Shown: positions 1 to 12,420, counted from the first letter of the stretch. The stretch is 64,000 bases of DNA from Canna indica (GCA_034359265.1 CP136897.1:23988001-24052000); one strand, 5' to 3'. The notes: a model not told the origin generated them from the letters alone. Translations and numbers: made by a program.

Positions 1-2
1 TC

Positions 3-437
3 TCGGGCGAATCTAGCGGCATCGCCCTCGCCCTCGCCCGCCAAGCCGCCGTTGAGGGCGCCCGTGTCTCCATCCTCGCCTGTAGCACTTCGCGCCACCA
101 AGAAGCCCGCGACTCCATCCGCCTGGCCACCGGCACGGACGTGGCTGTATTCTGCGCCGACGTCCGGGACGCGGACGCCGTCGCCAAGGCAGTGGAGGCG
201 GCCGGCACGGTCGACGTGCTGGTGTGCAACCACAAGGTGTTCACGCTGCATGAGCTGGAGAAGCGGGAGCTGGAGGAGGTGCGGCTCATGGTGCGATTCA
301 TGCGCTTCGCGGGTCTTTGCTTCCAATGTAACTGGTTCACTTTTATCCACGATAGACGCCCGAAGACGAACACGACGAGCATCAGCTTCAGGGGGGAGAA
401 GGAGATGGGGATTCACAGGGGACAAGGGTTTTTTTAA
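3..437 (+). pseudogene. 3-ketosphinganine reductase (TSC10/KDSR-like) fragment, 5' end outside window
   Basis: The frame starting at base 3 reads like the N-terminal half of an SDR-family 3-dehydrosphinganine reductase, the ER enzyme that reduces 3-ketosphinganine in sphingolipid synthesis. Visible are a Rossmann dinucleotide loop (SGESSGIA, against the usual GGSSGIG), a strand ending in VSILA, an ADVRDADAV acidic turn and LVCNHKVF, where family members carry LVCNQGVF. Similarity stops near base 296 (EEVRLMV); the next 46 codons are unrelated and end at a stop at 435-437. The YxxxK catalytic motif is absent. The piece is very GC-rich and then drops into AT-rich DNA. The altered glycine loop and the abrupt loss of homology suggest a decayed or transposed gene fragment. 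A first exon with readthrough into an intron is the alternative, but I see no clear donor at the break. Confidence 0.6.
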
Positions 438-507
438 AAAAAAATAATATTTTAATCGATGACATGAATTAGAGCGGTAAGTTAAAAATATTTTTTTATT
501 CAAAAAT

Positions 508-803
508 GTAGGTAATTAAATGCTGACGTGGTAACGACATTAATAAAATATTTTTTTAAAATATGCTGAGTCAAATGCTACGTCATCAACTAACAGAGGC
601 ATTGACGGGTATCTGACATTGAGCTATAATTGATATCAATTCGATAATTTGGGATATAATTGATACAAATAAAAGAATGAGTTAGATTTGTGAAAATGAT
701 CTTTAGGCTAAATACATCAATTAACCCTAAAACATACTGAACCAGTTCTTACATTTATTTATGATCACAGAGGAGCCGTATGAACTTGAGGTCTCATGTG
801 CTG
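508..803 (+). repeat. Dispersed non-coding repeat, copy 1
   Basis: This AT-rich stretch matches 8611-8890 over nearly its whole length in the same orientation. Shared landmarks are AATTAAATGCTGACGTGG, TTGATATCAATTCGATA, AATTGATACAAATAAAAG and GAGGAGCCGTATGAA. No coding potential is visible and I could not place terminal inverted repeats or a target duplication. The rest of 438-1385 shows nothing else recognisable. Confidence 0.7.
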
Positions 804-1385
804 GTGTGGGGTTTATAAGTTTCTATTTTTTTTTCCAAAATTGTCCCCTCTCTCTTAAGTTCTTAAATCTGACTCAACCTGCATCTGAATCGTGCCCTGA
901 TCGAACCTGCGAACTCGGCTCAACCCCGACATGAATCCAACATCTAATTTCATTATAAACAACACAAATTCAGAACCTTGCAATTTTATTAAATACTCAA
1001 CCGTACCTTCTATTCGCGCAAGCTCACGACTCCCCCGCTCGAGAATACGATATTATTATTAAGATTTTGGGTATTACGTAAGCCTTTATTATGCCAATTA
1101 AGTGAATATTTAATTATTGCTTTCCAAAAATTTATAGTACGTTTTCCGATTTGTTGATTCTTTTTCACCGGCCCCACGGCCACGTGGAGTGAAGTCTATA
1201 CATATGTATACTGCAGGCTAATATAATTTTGTAAACTCTAAAAAGTGATGGTACGTATTTTCCTTATAATTTTATCTCTAGTGATCGAGACAGCAAAGGA
1301 ACTGCATGTTAATTCTATTGATAAGTATATAGCTGACAAAATCCAATGTACGTGCATGAATTATATATATATATATATTGATAAG

Positions 1386-2683
1386 CTATATATATATGCC
1401 GCCGCATTCCAAGACGTCGACGTCGGGTCGTAGAAGAGCCTCCAACTCGTCGTCCAGGTCCATGTCCAGAAGCTGCTGATCCATGCCGCTGCAGCTGCTG
1501 CTAAGTTGATGGGTGGAAGACGGTAGCTTTGCCATAGGGCCAGAAGTGACTGTAGGATCTTGTAGAAGATCCTTCACCTGGTCGTCCAGGAGTTGCTCCA
1601 TGAGTTGCTCCACGCGTCTCTTGTCCACCTCCTCGGACAAGAGCGGTTCCACCTCCTCCAACAAGATCATGGATAAATGTTCCATGCTTTGGATCGAAGG
1701 GGGCTCCAGCATAGGCACTGGAGCATGCTCCAAAAGCTGTGGAAGCCTCAGCGACGGAATGGTGCGCTGCTGCTGCTGCTGCCGCCAATGAGGAAGTACT
1801 GGCGGACAATAGTTGATAGGAAGATTTAGGGTAGGAATCGGAGGAAATGGCGCCGGCGTCGACGTTGGAGCAGCTCGCTCCTCTTGCGGCTGGAGGGGGA
1901 GTGGTGGGTCGACGACGGGCTGCCGCCGGCGCTTGATTCGGCAATGCCAAAAGTTTTTTATTTCATTATCAGTTCTTCCCGGAAGCTGCAAACAACGGAA
2001 GATTTAATGTTAAGCTAAATATTTAATATTAAACAACGGGATTTAATTAAACAGCATGCATGCAATGGATGAAATTATATAATCGGAAAAAAAAAAGAAA
2101 AAAAAACGTAGAAGGTTTTTGTCTGATGCGATCGAATCGAACGAAAGCATCTTATAACATTAAAAATGTCAAGAAGAATTGAAGAAAAGAAAACTATCAA
2201 GAAAACGTAGACAACAAATTAAAATGTCATAAAGAAGAAAAGAAAATAAAATAAATTATCATGGATGAAGAGATTCCTTTTACACATGAAGGAGGTTTTT
2301 GTCTGATACGCAGCTGATAACATAAAAAATGTCAAGAAGAATTGAAGGTATAATAACGTAGACAAAAAATTAATGTCAAGAAGAAAACAAAATAAATTAC
2401 GTACCTGAGCGGCGATGAGGGACCATTTATTTCCATGCAGCGCGTGGAGACGATGGATGGCCTTCTCCTCCTCCGCTGTGATGAGGCTGCCGCTATTTCT
2501 TCTGAGGCCGGGGCGCAGTTGATTCAGCCACCGCAGGCGGCAGCTCTTGCCGCAGCGTGAGAGCCCGATCTCCTTCGCCACGGCATTCCAGTTACCCTCC
2601 CCGTGCTCTCTGACGTACGCCGTCAGTGCAGCGTCTTCCTCCGCCGTCCAACGCCCCTTCTTCATCATCGTCATCGTCGTCAT
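1386..2683 (-). CDS. R2R3-MYB transcription factor, subgroup 18 (GAMYB/MYB101)-like; two exons
   Basis: Proposed CDS: exon 1 2683-2405, exon 2 1985-1386, giving 292 residues. Exon 1 encodes all of R2 ([35 protein letters not shown]) and the first half of R3 ([10 protein letters not shown]). The donor is CAG/GTACGT and the acceptor TTTGCAG, phase 0, so R3 continues as [13 protein letters not shown] and [16 protein letters not shown] and the RIKRR tail are typical of the GAMYB/MYB101 group. R2 has its three tryptophans; R3 lacks the first, as is normal. The intron usually found inside R2 in plant MYB genes is absent. The C-terminal exon is Pro-, Gln- and Leu/Glu-rich with no motif I can name. 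The start is the first ATG before the Met-Thr-rich leader. The intron contains an internal near-repeat (about 2113-2170 and 2287-2345). Role by family: nuclear DNA-binding regulator, in this group often of anther, pollen or gibberellin responses (inference). Confidence 0.85.
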
Positions 2684-5124
2684 CGTCGACGTAGGTCGAT
2701 CACTCGGCTGTCGCCAAAGGAATTCTTGCTAGCTAGGGAGGGCCGCGCGGGTAATTAAGTGATCGAGGGTTCGCATTTTAAAAAACGCGCCAGTTTTGAA
2801 ATTAGTGCATAATTTTTCACAATGTCAAACCTTTTTGACACTGTCAGCTTTATATTTAATTTATAAACTTAATATATTACCTGAGTCAAACTAACTAAAT
2901 TGCGGTTGATATTTTAACCGATGATTTTGATTTCTGAAATTTTGGCAAATCGGCTCAATCATTTTTGATATTTTAACTTTGCGATTGGATTATAACTATC
3001 TAGATTTTTCTTTTTCTTTTCGAAAATATAACAATTAAAGCTGCTCATTTAATAGCAAATCGAGGGCGTGTTTGTAAAGATGGCTTGATCTGCTCCACAT
3101 TCGGCCTCTCGAGCTAGAGGACATTTTGTTGTGTGACTCTTTCCTGTTGGCTCTCGCCGCATTTTAATATAATTGCTTAATTTTTTGGTAAAAAAAAATT
3201 ATATAATTTACTTGGCAATGTACGTACGTATGTACATCGGTACATGTACTGCAACAAACAAACTAATTAATTACCGTCCGATCGAAACAAACAAAACTAA
3301 CTTAGTTTTTGACCATGTCCCCGTTATATTACTTCATGGCACAATTAAGTCCATGTCACTAACTTTTTGACAATGTCACCATTCATATGCCAGTTATAGG
3401 CTTTATATTTTATATAGCCTGATCGTTGAGCCAAACATTAACTAGTTACATATTGGAATTTCTCCGCTTTTTCAAACACTTCTTTTCACTAAAATTTCAA
3501 AAATAATATTAATTGCTTCACTATTTAAGAATTATTTTTTAATTAAGAAAAACTTGTCTAGGTTTTAAAATGGGGATGCGTACGATTCATTCTAAGTTTT
3601 TGGAATTATTGTAATGTTGATATAAATTAATTAATGTCATCAAACTTAATTGATGATAGCCTACTAAGTTGGTGACTAGTTAATATTATAATGAAAGAAT
3701 TTAGTACGTATGAGAGCTGAATTTAGTTTGATCTTTGAATTTTATTTTAAGTTTTACCTGGCTCTTAAAATTCTAAAAATATTTTGCTTCTATCTTATCC
3801 ATTAATTGATATTACACGCACAGGTAATACTAATATTTTATATGTTGCCTAAAGATATATAGTTCAAATCTTAGTATAAGTGACTTTCTATCTTTATTTA
3901 AAAAAATTAATATTACACACTTCACTTAAATTATATTTGTGTGTTAATGACAATGATATTGCATAATTTATTATCACAAAACAATTTTTTTTCCTCTCAA
4001 ATAAGTGGCTTATATATAGGAATAATATGTGATATATTTTTCCCTTCCAAAGATATATATAATATTAATTTTTTACTTCATGCACTAAATAAAATATAAA
4101 TTCATCTTTTAATATATATATTTTTTTCGAAACAAACATACTCGATCTAATAGTATCCTCCCGTAGGAGGTTGACAAACTCATAAGATCGAACAATATAA
4201 TATCCCTACCTTATATTTCAAATATTGGCTATGTTATTATTAATAAATACTTCTTAACATATAAAGTAAACGAGAGTTATAAATGACCTACGTTAAAGTG
4301 ACAATAATTATAATTATAATTGAAATTATATTAACAAAGCATAATTATAATTTTACTATATTAACAAGTTAACTATAAATTAACCAATTTATTATCCCAA
4401 AATATTTACCAAAAATATCGAATTTATTATTTATTATATTTTATTAATCGCATATGCGACTGATCCAAACCTAATACATGGATTAATCTAATTTAGTTCA
4501 ATTTAATTTAATTTTGGGGTTTATATATATTTTCAATGGATGATTTTGGCATGATTTAACTATACTATTTTGTTATATATATTGAGCTCTTAGAAAATAT
4601 CTCAGTATTTATTTATATTTTAAAAAATAGTGTTTGAGAATTTTGACAAAATCATAATTTTTTTATGAATTATTAACAAAATTATAAATAATTTTATGAT
4701 ATTTGTTAAAATCATAATTTTTTGATGATACCTAAATTGCCTTCTAATTTTATTCATTAATATAATTATAATTATAATTATAATTATATTGACAATAATC
4801 TCTAACTATTTTTATATGCATTTCATTGCAATTTTAAAATTGATATTTTATGAAATTAATAAATTTAAGAAATTTAACATTTTATGACATGCTAATTACA
4901 ACTATATTATTAGTTGGCGAATTTGGTGAACCGTTTGTAACTGATTTTATATGTATTTTACTACGTAGAAAAAAATTAAATTTGACATTTTTACGAAGTT
5001 AATAAATTTAAACACCTAAAATATGGTATTAATTAATTGAAGATGTATCGGCAGATAGGAACTTTTCATCAAATTCCTTAAATGTAAATATACAAAAGTC
5101 CCTAATAGTTAATATTATAATATT
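2222..5124. repeat. Segmental duplication, copy 1 (MYB exon 1, part of intron, and upstream DNA)
   Basis: About 2.9 kb that recurs in the same orientation at 15096-17991. It covers the 5' part of the MYB intron, exon 1 and about 2.4 kb upstream. The 279-bp exon appears identical in both copies; the AT-rich flank shows scattered substitutions and small indels. Apart from the MYB exon, 2700-5124 holds no gene I can recognise. It is AT-rich spacer and presumably contains the MYB promoter. Confidence 0.92.
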
Positions 5125-7290
5125 ATGTTCATTTTAGTGTATAAACTGCCTTCCTGTTTCAACCGAGACCTCATCAATGCTTTCTTGTAAATGAAATCTT
5201 TTACTCCATCTAAGTTTCGGATAGTAAGCAATTTCAATTCTTTGTCCCATGTGGTCAGAAACATCAAGGGACTCATTGAATACAGCTGCTCTCGGAAAAG
5301 TGGAAAACATGATTTCCAATGAATATCACTACAAATTCCAATGAATATCTCGGAAAAGTGGAAAACATGTTCCGCCACCATGTGAATTTTGGTCCTCGGA
5401 AACCCAAGTCGTGAAGACCACAATCAGAGATGGCTTCTCTGAAATCTAGCATATGACTTTCTATTCTTTCAGGACCACCTTCCTTTTCATGAGAGTACAT
5501 GATCTCATTAAAATCTCCCAAGCACATCCAAGGGAGATTCGACAGAGACTTAAGAGTTGCTTCCAACTATTTCTTTGATCTAGTTTCGCGCCATCTATAA
5601 AATTAAACATGTTAATCTCCATTGCTGGGTTACACTATTATCTATTTGATGCTGGGAATATGAAATAACTGAAACATCCACACTATCAGACCATAGAATT
5701 GCTAGTCCACCTACTCGTCCATTTGCAGGACTGATAAGCATGCATCCATTCCCAAGGTTAGTCCAACTCTCTCTCCATTTCAGTATTGGACTACTTAGTC
5801 TCCTTTAGAAATGCAATTGCGGGTTCTTTGCTTCTTATACAACTGAGAAGAGCATGAATTTTCCAAACGGCGCTGGCTCGCAAAGCCACTATGCTCTCAT
5901 CACTTTTCTTCTTTTTGCTACCACCTTCACTGGACTCTCGCCCTCCTGTCTTCTTTTCACCCTACTTGACACCCTCACATATTCTTGGATCAGAAGGGGG
6001 CACCTTTTTTGATTTGTGACATCTGTTCTGTTTGCATTTTACTAATGATTTCACCTTGTTTTTTTTAGTGTTTGCTCCTCTCTCCTGCTTATCTCCTTCA
6101 CCTGCTCAATCTCACATTCACCATTATCTCTCACCTGACCATCATGTTCCATAGGACAGCTGGATATTTGATCATGCTGGTTATTCTCTGCTAGGATCTC
6201 CTCAATAGCCTTGAACGAAAACTGTGGCCTGATGTTATTGACAGAGTTGCTTTGATGACATATTTAGCTACTGCTCTTTTTCTCACTGGGGCCAAAAAAA
6301 AAAAAAAAAAAAAAAAAAAAGGGAAATAACTGCACAAATGAAACACAAATCTCAAAGCAATTAAAAAATTGAGATTTGTGTTTCACTTGTGGAGCCCGGC
6401 TCTATACAAATTGTATTCCAAAAAAAGCCCCATATTGTGGCTCTTGTTGTCCATCTTTACAATCCTCTTCTTCGGCACAATCTCTCTCAATGTGCCCCAT
6501 TGTTCCACAACGATAATAAAATTTGTATAGTTTCTCATATTGTGCATTAAACCACTTATTCATTAATTCCGTTCTCAAGTTCTAACATCAATCCTCGCTT
6601 AAGTGGCAATCGAAGATCCAAGAGAACCCTCACTCTTAAAAACCTATCTCCTAAATCATTCCCTTCTCCATCCACTTTTATGTAGGATCCAAATAAGTTC
6701 TCGATAGTTTGAGTAGCAACTCTATTCATCAGTCGAGTCGAACTGAAATTCTCGTTAGTTGAATCCAAAATTCTTCTTTGGAAAAATCCATCTCCTCCGG
6801 ATCCACCAGCAAAGGTTCATATTCCTTCAGAACAATCAAGTTGTTGCCGAAACACCATGGCCTATTATCCCGAATCCGGTCATAATCATCTTTGTCACCA
6901 AAGCTGAACAAGAAAATATTTTCCAGGATTTCCTTGATCACCAATGATGCCCTTGGCTTCCAGAGCGAACCTAGGGTTCTTGACATAGCTTCTCTATTAA
7001 TTCTTCATCCATTCCATACAGACCCGATCATATTCCATTGATTCTCGCCTTCGGCAAATTCATCTAATTCTCTGGGATCCTTTGTGTTTGCCTTCCATCT
7101 TTTGCCCTTTGTAATCTTGAACTTCCTCCACTGCTCCCTGAGATCACTGATGCTTATAGATTCTACAGAGAGAAAAGGAACAAAACGAGGATTCCTAAGG
7201 CCAAGATCAAGAGATCTTAATTGGCAGGCAATCTCGGAAGAACCAGGGTTTAGATTCTCATCAGCAATGGCGAATACAGGGGAGTGCAAC
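5125..7290 (-). pseudogene. LINE (L1-type non-LTR retrotransposon) relic: ORF1 and endonuclease fragments
   Basis: Read on the minus strand, 7290-6550 gives a plant LINE ORF1 in pieces: a DUF4283-like region (NIFLFSFGDKDDYDR, RPWCFGNNLIVLKEYEPL), then FLRVRVLLDLRLPLKRG and a degenerate zinc knuckle near 6510-6460 (FYYRCGTMGHIERDC, first Cys replaced by Tyr). At 5566-5400 lies an AP-endonuclease fragment with the GDFNE motif (WMCLGDFNEIMYSHEKEGG) and FRGPKFTWWRN. Reverse transcriptase is missing and the frames are broken by stops and shifts. Inside the endonuclease piece a ~22-bp segment (5291-5312) is repeated at 5349-5370. The element is dead and truncated at its 3' side. Confidence 0.82.
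6294..6386. repeat. Poly(A) tract followed by a perfect 17-bp inverted repeat
   Basis: A run of roughly 26 A (about 6295-6320) is followed by TGAAACACAAATCTCAA and, after a 13-base A-rich loop, its exact reverse complement. It interrupts the LINE ORF1 relic, so it may be a separate small insertion. No target duplication was identified. Confidence 0.6.
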
Positions 7291-8610
7291 TTTTATGGAA
7301 CTGGCTCCATGATAATTTTTATGGAGCCCCTCATAGGAATGAACCTATGTTTACTAACATTGAACCTAGTATAATTTATACTGAACTTAAAGTAAGAGCG
7401 AACCTATGTTGCAAACAAGTGAACCTAGCATTTTCACTTTAGGTTCAATATTAATGTTTCTAGGTTCAGTATTAAAAATGCTCTCAGTATTCTTCTTCGC
7501 GTCACGGTTGTTTGCCTTTGCCTTACGTCGTGAGCTCATGGCCTTCAACTCTTGATTAATTTAATGATTACAAAGTCACTTAATTCACCGCCAAGAAATT
7601 AGAATACATGCTTTTTCTTTTTCTTCTTCTTCTTCTTCTTCTTCTGAAGATCAATGACTTATTCTTCTTTTTCTGAAAATCGATCGATGAAAAATGAAAT
7701 GAAATTTGTTAACTCTTATAAAAATACATACTTCTGAAGATCGATCAATGAAAAACGAAATGAAATTACACATGCACGTTCAATCTTCTTCTTCTTCTTC
7801 TTCTTCTTCTTAAGATATTTTCAAGGAGAATATTCTCTTTGGTATAATCTCCCGCACCGGATTTTAAGGAAGATAACTGATCTTGAATTTCAGCGATTTC
7901 TATTCTGAAATTAGATGCATTATTTCTCTGCCAATTGATTAAGGCATGTAGTTAATATATTTGCTTTTCTTTAATATCTTAATTCATAAATAACTTGGTT
8001 TAATTAATATATTACAAGATATACTATTGCTAATAAACATAAAAATTAAAAGTGCACACTTGAGCGGTATAAATACAATAATAGTCATACCTTTTTTGCA
8101 AGAAGAATATTATTAATAACCTGTGACAAGAAGGTGCAACTTTGCATGCATTTTACAGTTAGGACATGCATGTTGCACTCACACAGATAATTAGTTTGTG
8201 ATTTGATCATGAATTCTCAATATATTTGCAAAATTTAGAAATTTAGTTTCTCAATTTAACCTCTTCCTTTTTCTAAGCCTTTATTGTGTCAAAAAATCAT
8301 AGTATTAAGTCAATAGCTTTTTTCAGCAAGATTTATTGTGTCTAAAACAAAGAGCTAAAATTCATTTAATGTAATTAACCCTCTCTCTGAATTAATAAAC
8401 TCAAACAAATATTTAATATTACATATACGGAAGTCATGTTAAAAGAAAACCCGGCTCGAAAAACTAAATTAATGAGAGCAGCCAAACCCGGCTCAGAAAA
8501 CAAGGTTCGTCGGCTCCGAGAGGCGACGACAGTGCGAGGTCTTCGGGGCCTCAAGTGGTGCCGGGATCTCCTCAATTTCCTGAGTAAATTTTAAAAAAAT
8601 TATTTAAAAA
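7291..8610. other. Non-coding spacer with (TTC)n microsatellites
   Basis: No gene is supported. The stretch holds two TTC/CTT tracts (about 7617-7645 and 7787-7812) separated by an imperfect repeat around GAAGATCGATCAATGAAAAA, and a cluster of GAACCTA-like motifs at 7340-7470. The open frame at 8375-8575 has no recognisable domain. Confidence 0.5.
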
Positions 8611-8890
8611 GGTAGGTAATTAAATGCTGACGTGGCAACAAGATTAATAAAATAATATTTTTTAATATGTTAAGTTAGATGCCACGTCAGCAACTAACGG
8701 TGGACTAGAATTGATATCAATTCGATAGTTTATGATGTAATTGATACAAATAAAAGAATGTACTAAATTTATAAAAAGAGTCATAGTTTAGGCTAGATAC
8801 ATCAATTAACCCTAATACATACCGAACCAGTCCTTACATTTGTTTATGAGCATAGAGGAGCCGTATGAAGTTGAGGTCTCATGTGCTGAC
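8611..8890 (+). repeat. Dispersed non-coding repeat, copy 2
   Basis: Second copy of the repeat at 508-803, same strand. It has a small deletion in place of the ATTGACGGGTATCTGACATT stretch of copy 1. No ORF. Confidence 0.7.
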
Positions 8891-10905
8891 GTTTGACATG
8901 CCATCACAACCAGCTGAGAGGAGCAAGAAGCTCGTGATCTATCATTCAGTATAGGGGAATAACTTGATCGCAAGACGAGCTCCACAGTGAAGAGGTCATA
9001 GTTGCTTTGGAACTTGATTATCAGTGAATTTGTTGATGTTAAATATGTTTGAAATTATGTCATTTTTTTTCTTCTAAATTGATTATTTCTAAAATTTTGA
9101 ATCAATTTTAAAAAATCAATTTAATTTAAGTCTAGTTAAATTATCAATTGATTGGGAAATATATTAATATAACATCAGTATTTATCTACCTATACAAAAC
9201 TATTTATTTAATTTGACTAAACTATATATTCGTTCGATGTCTGAATTTTTTCTTATAAAGTGCAAAACTTAGAACCAAAACAAAAACTGTAATGAAAAAA
9301 ATTAGGAATTGAATTGAATTAACAAAAGTTAAATATTTAATTAATGATATGATCAAAATATATGGATATAATTTCTAGTATTGATTTTTTTTTCTAAAAT
9401 GCATATATAAACTTGATAAAAAATTGAAAATAATATAAAAAATTAACCAAATTTATAAAAGATAATATAAACTAATACTGTCAAAATTTTAAAAACAATA
9501 ACTTAAAATTGTATTTAGTAATAATAGATAGTAAATAATGATAACATATATTTATAAAATAAAGTAGAAAGTAGAAAAAAAAGAAAAAATGTAGACAAAA
9601 TATATATACAATATGAAAAAGCGTATATTTATATAATATATTTTTATATAAAAATGAATATTAAAAAGGTTCGAAGGAATTTGAATTATGAAATCATTCT
9701 TTTTTTCAACTTTAAATATATATTATATAACAAAAGTTTATAGAAATTTGAATCATTTGAAAAAAAAAATGATTAGATTCAAATCTAATCTAATTTAATT
9801 TTAGGTCAGTTTCAATCATAATTTTTTTTGAATAATTTTATATATCACGTAAATGTATAATTTAATATTATATTATCGTGCTTAAAAATTTATATAATAT
9901 ATGTTAATTTCTGATTTCATTCAATTTTAGGTATTGATTTTTTTATTGGAAAATGTTGAACCTAATAAAATCATTCATGAATAAATGAATCAAAATATAG
10001 AAAAAATATATATTTAAAAATAACAATATGAGCAAAAGATATAAGTTCTATTAAAATTTTAAAATTTTCTTCAAAATGCGATAATCAAACTTAATTTTGA
10101 ATATAGTAAATTGAATGGAACAAAAAAAAACTCAATAAATTAATCAAACTATGAAGTGAAATTTTAATAAGGTAATTAGTAAAATATAATAATAATGCCA
10201 TATATTTATTAAAAATAATATAATTTAATACCACCAAAATTTAAACTAAAGTAAAATTTGAAGTCAAAATTTTATATAAAAAAATAAAATAAGAATAAAA
10301 AATATATAAAAAGGAAAAAACAAAAAAATTACAAAACAAAAAGAACAAAAATGGATTTAAAATAAAATAAGAATAAAACATATGAAAATGAAAATATTTA
10401 GAAATAAAAACAAAAATGTTTGTAAAAATGAAATAAGAATAAAAAGTCTATTAAAAAGAAAAATATATGAAAAATCATAATAAAATAAATAAAATTTAAA
10501 AATATGAAAAAAGAAAAAGAAAAATATTTAAAAACAAAAATAATTGTAAAACAAAGAAAAACATTTTTTATTAAAATAATATAATGCAATACTATCATAA
10601 TAAAAAATAAGGTAAATTTTGAAATCAATATTTTATGCAAAATAAAATAAGAATTAAAATATATTAAAAATAAAATAAAATAAGAACAATATACCTAAAA
10701 ATATTTTTTGAAAACAAAAAACAAAGAAAAATAATAAATTTAGTAAAAAAATGAAATAAGAATAAAAGTCTATTAAAAAGATAAAACAAAAATAATTAAA
10801 AAACAATGTTTTTAAAAAATTAATAAAATAATATAAGGGTATACAATATATTAAAAAACAAAATAAAATAAGGAATCTATAAAAAATATGAAAAAAAACC
10901 AATAC
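8891..10905. other. AT-rich, strand-asymmetric low-complexity DNA
   Basis: Gene-free. From about 10250 to 10900 the plus strand is almost entirely A with some T and G, built on AAAATAAAATAAGAATAAAA-like units. Larger blocks recur imperfectly: the stretch ending AGTCAAAATTTTATATAAAA near 10280 resembles 10615-10640. It looks like a decayed tandem array. Confidence 0.55.
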
Positions 10906-10962
10906 AACATTAATCCCATTCCGGTAGGTATTACGCTCAAATCTACTAGCTTATTGTTTCAA

Positions 10963-12190
10963 GGGGAAATGATTAAATTTGTCCCCAGAGTATTTAAAAA
11001 GATGCAAATTTGTCCTTCAACTATATTTTTGATCAAAATTGACCTCAATGTTACATAATTGGATCATTTTTGCCTTTCTCGTTAACAGAAGTCCACATCA
11101 GCAAACAGAATTCCACGTGGCAAGTGCAGCTCACCACATAAGATGTCACGATGGTAAATGACACATTGCAATTATGTACTAGCAAGGATAATTTTGGCCC
11201 AAAATATATTTAAGAGGCAAATTTGCATATTTTTCAATATTTTAGGGATAAATTTGCACCATTTTCAATTCTTCGGGGGCAAATTTAATCATTTTTTCTT
11301 TTATATATTATTATCATTAATGTGGTTTTAATTAACATTATAAAAATGATGTTGATATCATCTTTATCAAAAAATATATATATAAGCTTGAAAATTATAT
11401 TTTGTGATGTAACTGAATTATTTACTCAAAGATATGAATTATCAGCTTTAGTCACTTGTCATTGTAATAAGAAACTAACCAACATAGTAGGGGTGAGTTC
11501 AAGTTGGGATGGGTCGAGATTTGGTATGCCTCAATCCCGTCCCACTTTTGAGTCAGGACGCAAATATGTGTCTCAGTCTCAGTCCCGAATATGAAGCATC
11601 GTGATTTGGTCCCGATCTCGTATCGATTTTGAATTGGGACGGGATTATCCCCGAACTTTCGGGTCAGGCCGAACCAGCTACTAATAATTAAATTTAATCA
11701 AGTTTTTATTTTAGTAATCAAAATATATCTTTTTTAATATTATTTTGGTTTCATCTTTAAAATTTATATTTCTCAAAAAATTTACTAAAGTGTTTGTTTA
11801 AATTCTAAGGTAAAAGCCAAACTTGTAGAAATCATGCAATTGGCATAAAACATGTTGTCCGGACACCATATATATTTTATTCAAGGGAAAAGTGGCCAAA
11901 TTTGCCCATGAAGTATTGAAAAATGTGCAAATTTGCCCCTAAAGTATTGAAAATGGTGCAAATTTGACCCTTAAATATGTTTTGGACCAAAATTGCACTT
12001 GTCAGTATATAATTGTCATATGTCATTTTCCATCGTGACATCTTATGTGGCCGAGCTGCACTTGCCACGTGAGATTCTGTTTGCTGACGTGGACTTCCGT
12101 TAATGAGAAGGGCAAAAATGATCCAATTATGTAACGTCGATGACAATTTTGGTCAAAAACATAGTTGATGGACAAATTTAACCCTTTTCC
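10963..12190. mobile_element. Non-autonomous Mutator-like element (MULE) with ~320-bp terminal inverted repeats
   Basis: The arms 10963-11290 and 11880-12190 are inverted copies of each other, roughly 85% alike by eye, reading inward GGGGAAATGATTAAATTTGT and, from the other side, GGAAAAGGGTTAAATTTGT. The element is flanked by a perfect 10-bp duplication, ATTGTTTCAA, at 10953-10962 and 12191-12200. Long TIRs plus a 9-10 bp duplication are diagnostic of the Mutator superfamily. A related locus at 36506-36521 shows the same flank without the insertion. The ~590-bp centre (11291-11879) has a moderately GC-richer block near 11490-11670 but no transposase, so the element needs one in trans. Length 1228 bp. 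Confidence 0.9.
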
Positions 12191-12420
12191 ATTGTTTCAA
12201 AGAACAAAATTGCACAAATATTCATAACAATCATGTCTTCGTAGAATTCAATTCATACCAAACAATTTGTAAGAGATAACGTGAGTTTTTGGACATTTTA
12301 ATACAACCAATACATATACAAACTTAATTAGTAAATAGCAGTAGTAGAGTAGTTTAGATGCTAGTAAAAAGCCGTAGTATGTAGTTTATAGACCCACAGA
12401 CAATAATAGTTAGACACTCT
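12191..12420 (+). repeat. Copy of the JAZ gene 3' flank (interrupted by the MULE)
   Basis: Together with 10908-10962 this matches 36455-36710, directly downstream of the JAZ stop codon. Shared landmarks are AATACAACATTAATCCCAT, ACAATTTGTAAGAGA, GAGTTTTTGGACATTTTA and CACCCACAGACAATA-like sequence. Homology ends before the JAZ coding exon is reached. Confidence 0.8.

Noticed and set aside
1501..1950. 149-codon minus-strand ORF and plus-strand ORFs over the MYB second exon
   Set aside because: Alternative frames of the MYB C-terminal exon; only the frame joined to exon 1 completes R3.
10398..10902. Phe/Leu/Ile-rich minus-strand ORFs that look like membrane proteins
   Set aside because: Produced by A-rich low-complexity DNA; no initiation context, domain or homology.
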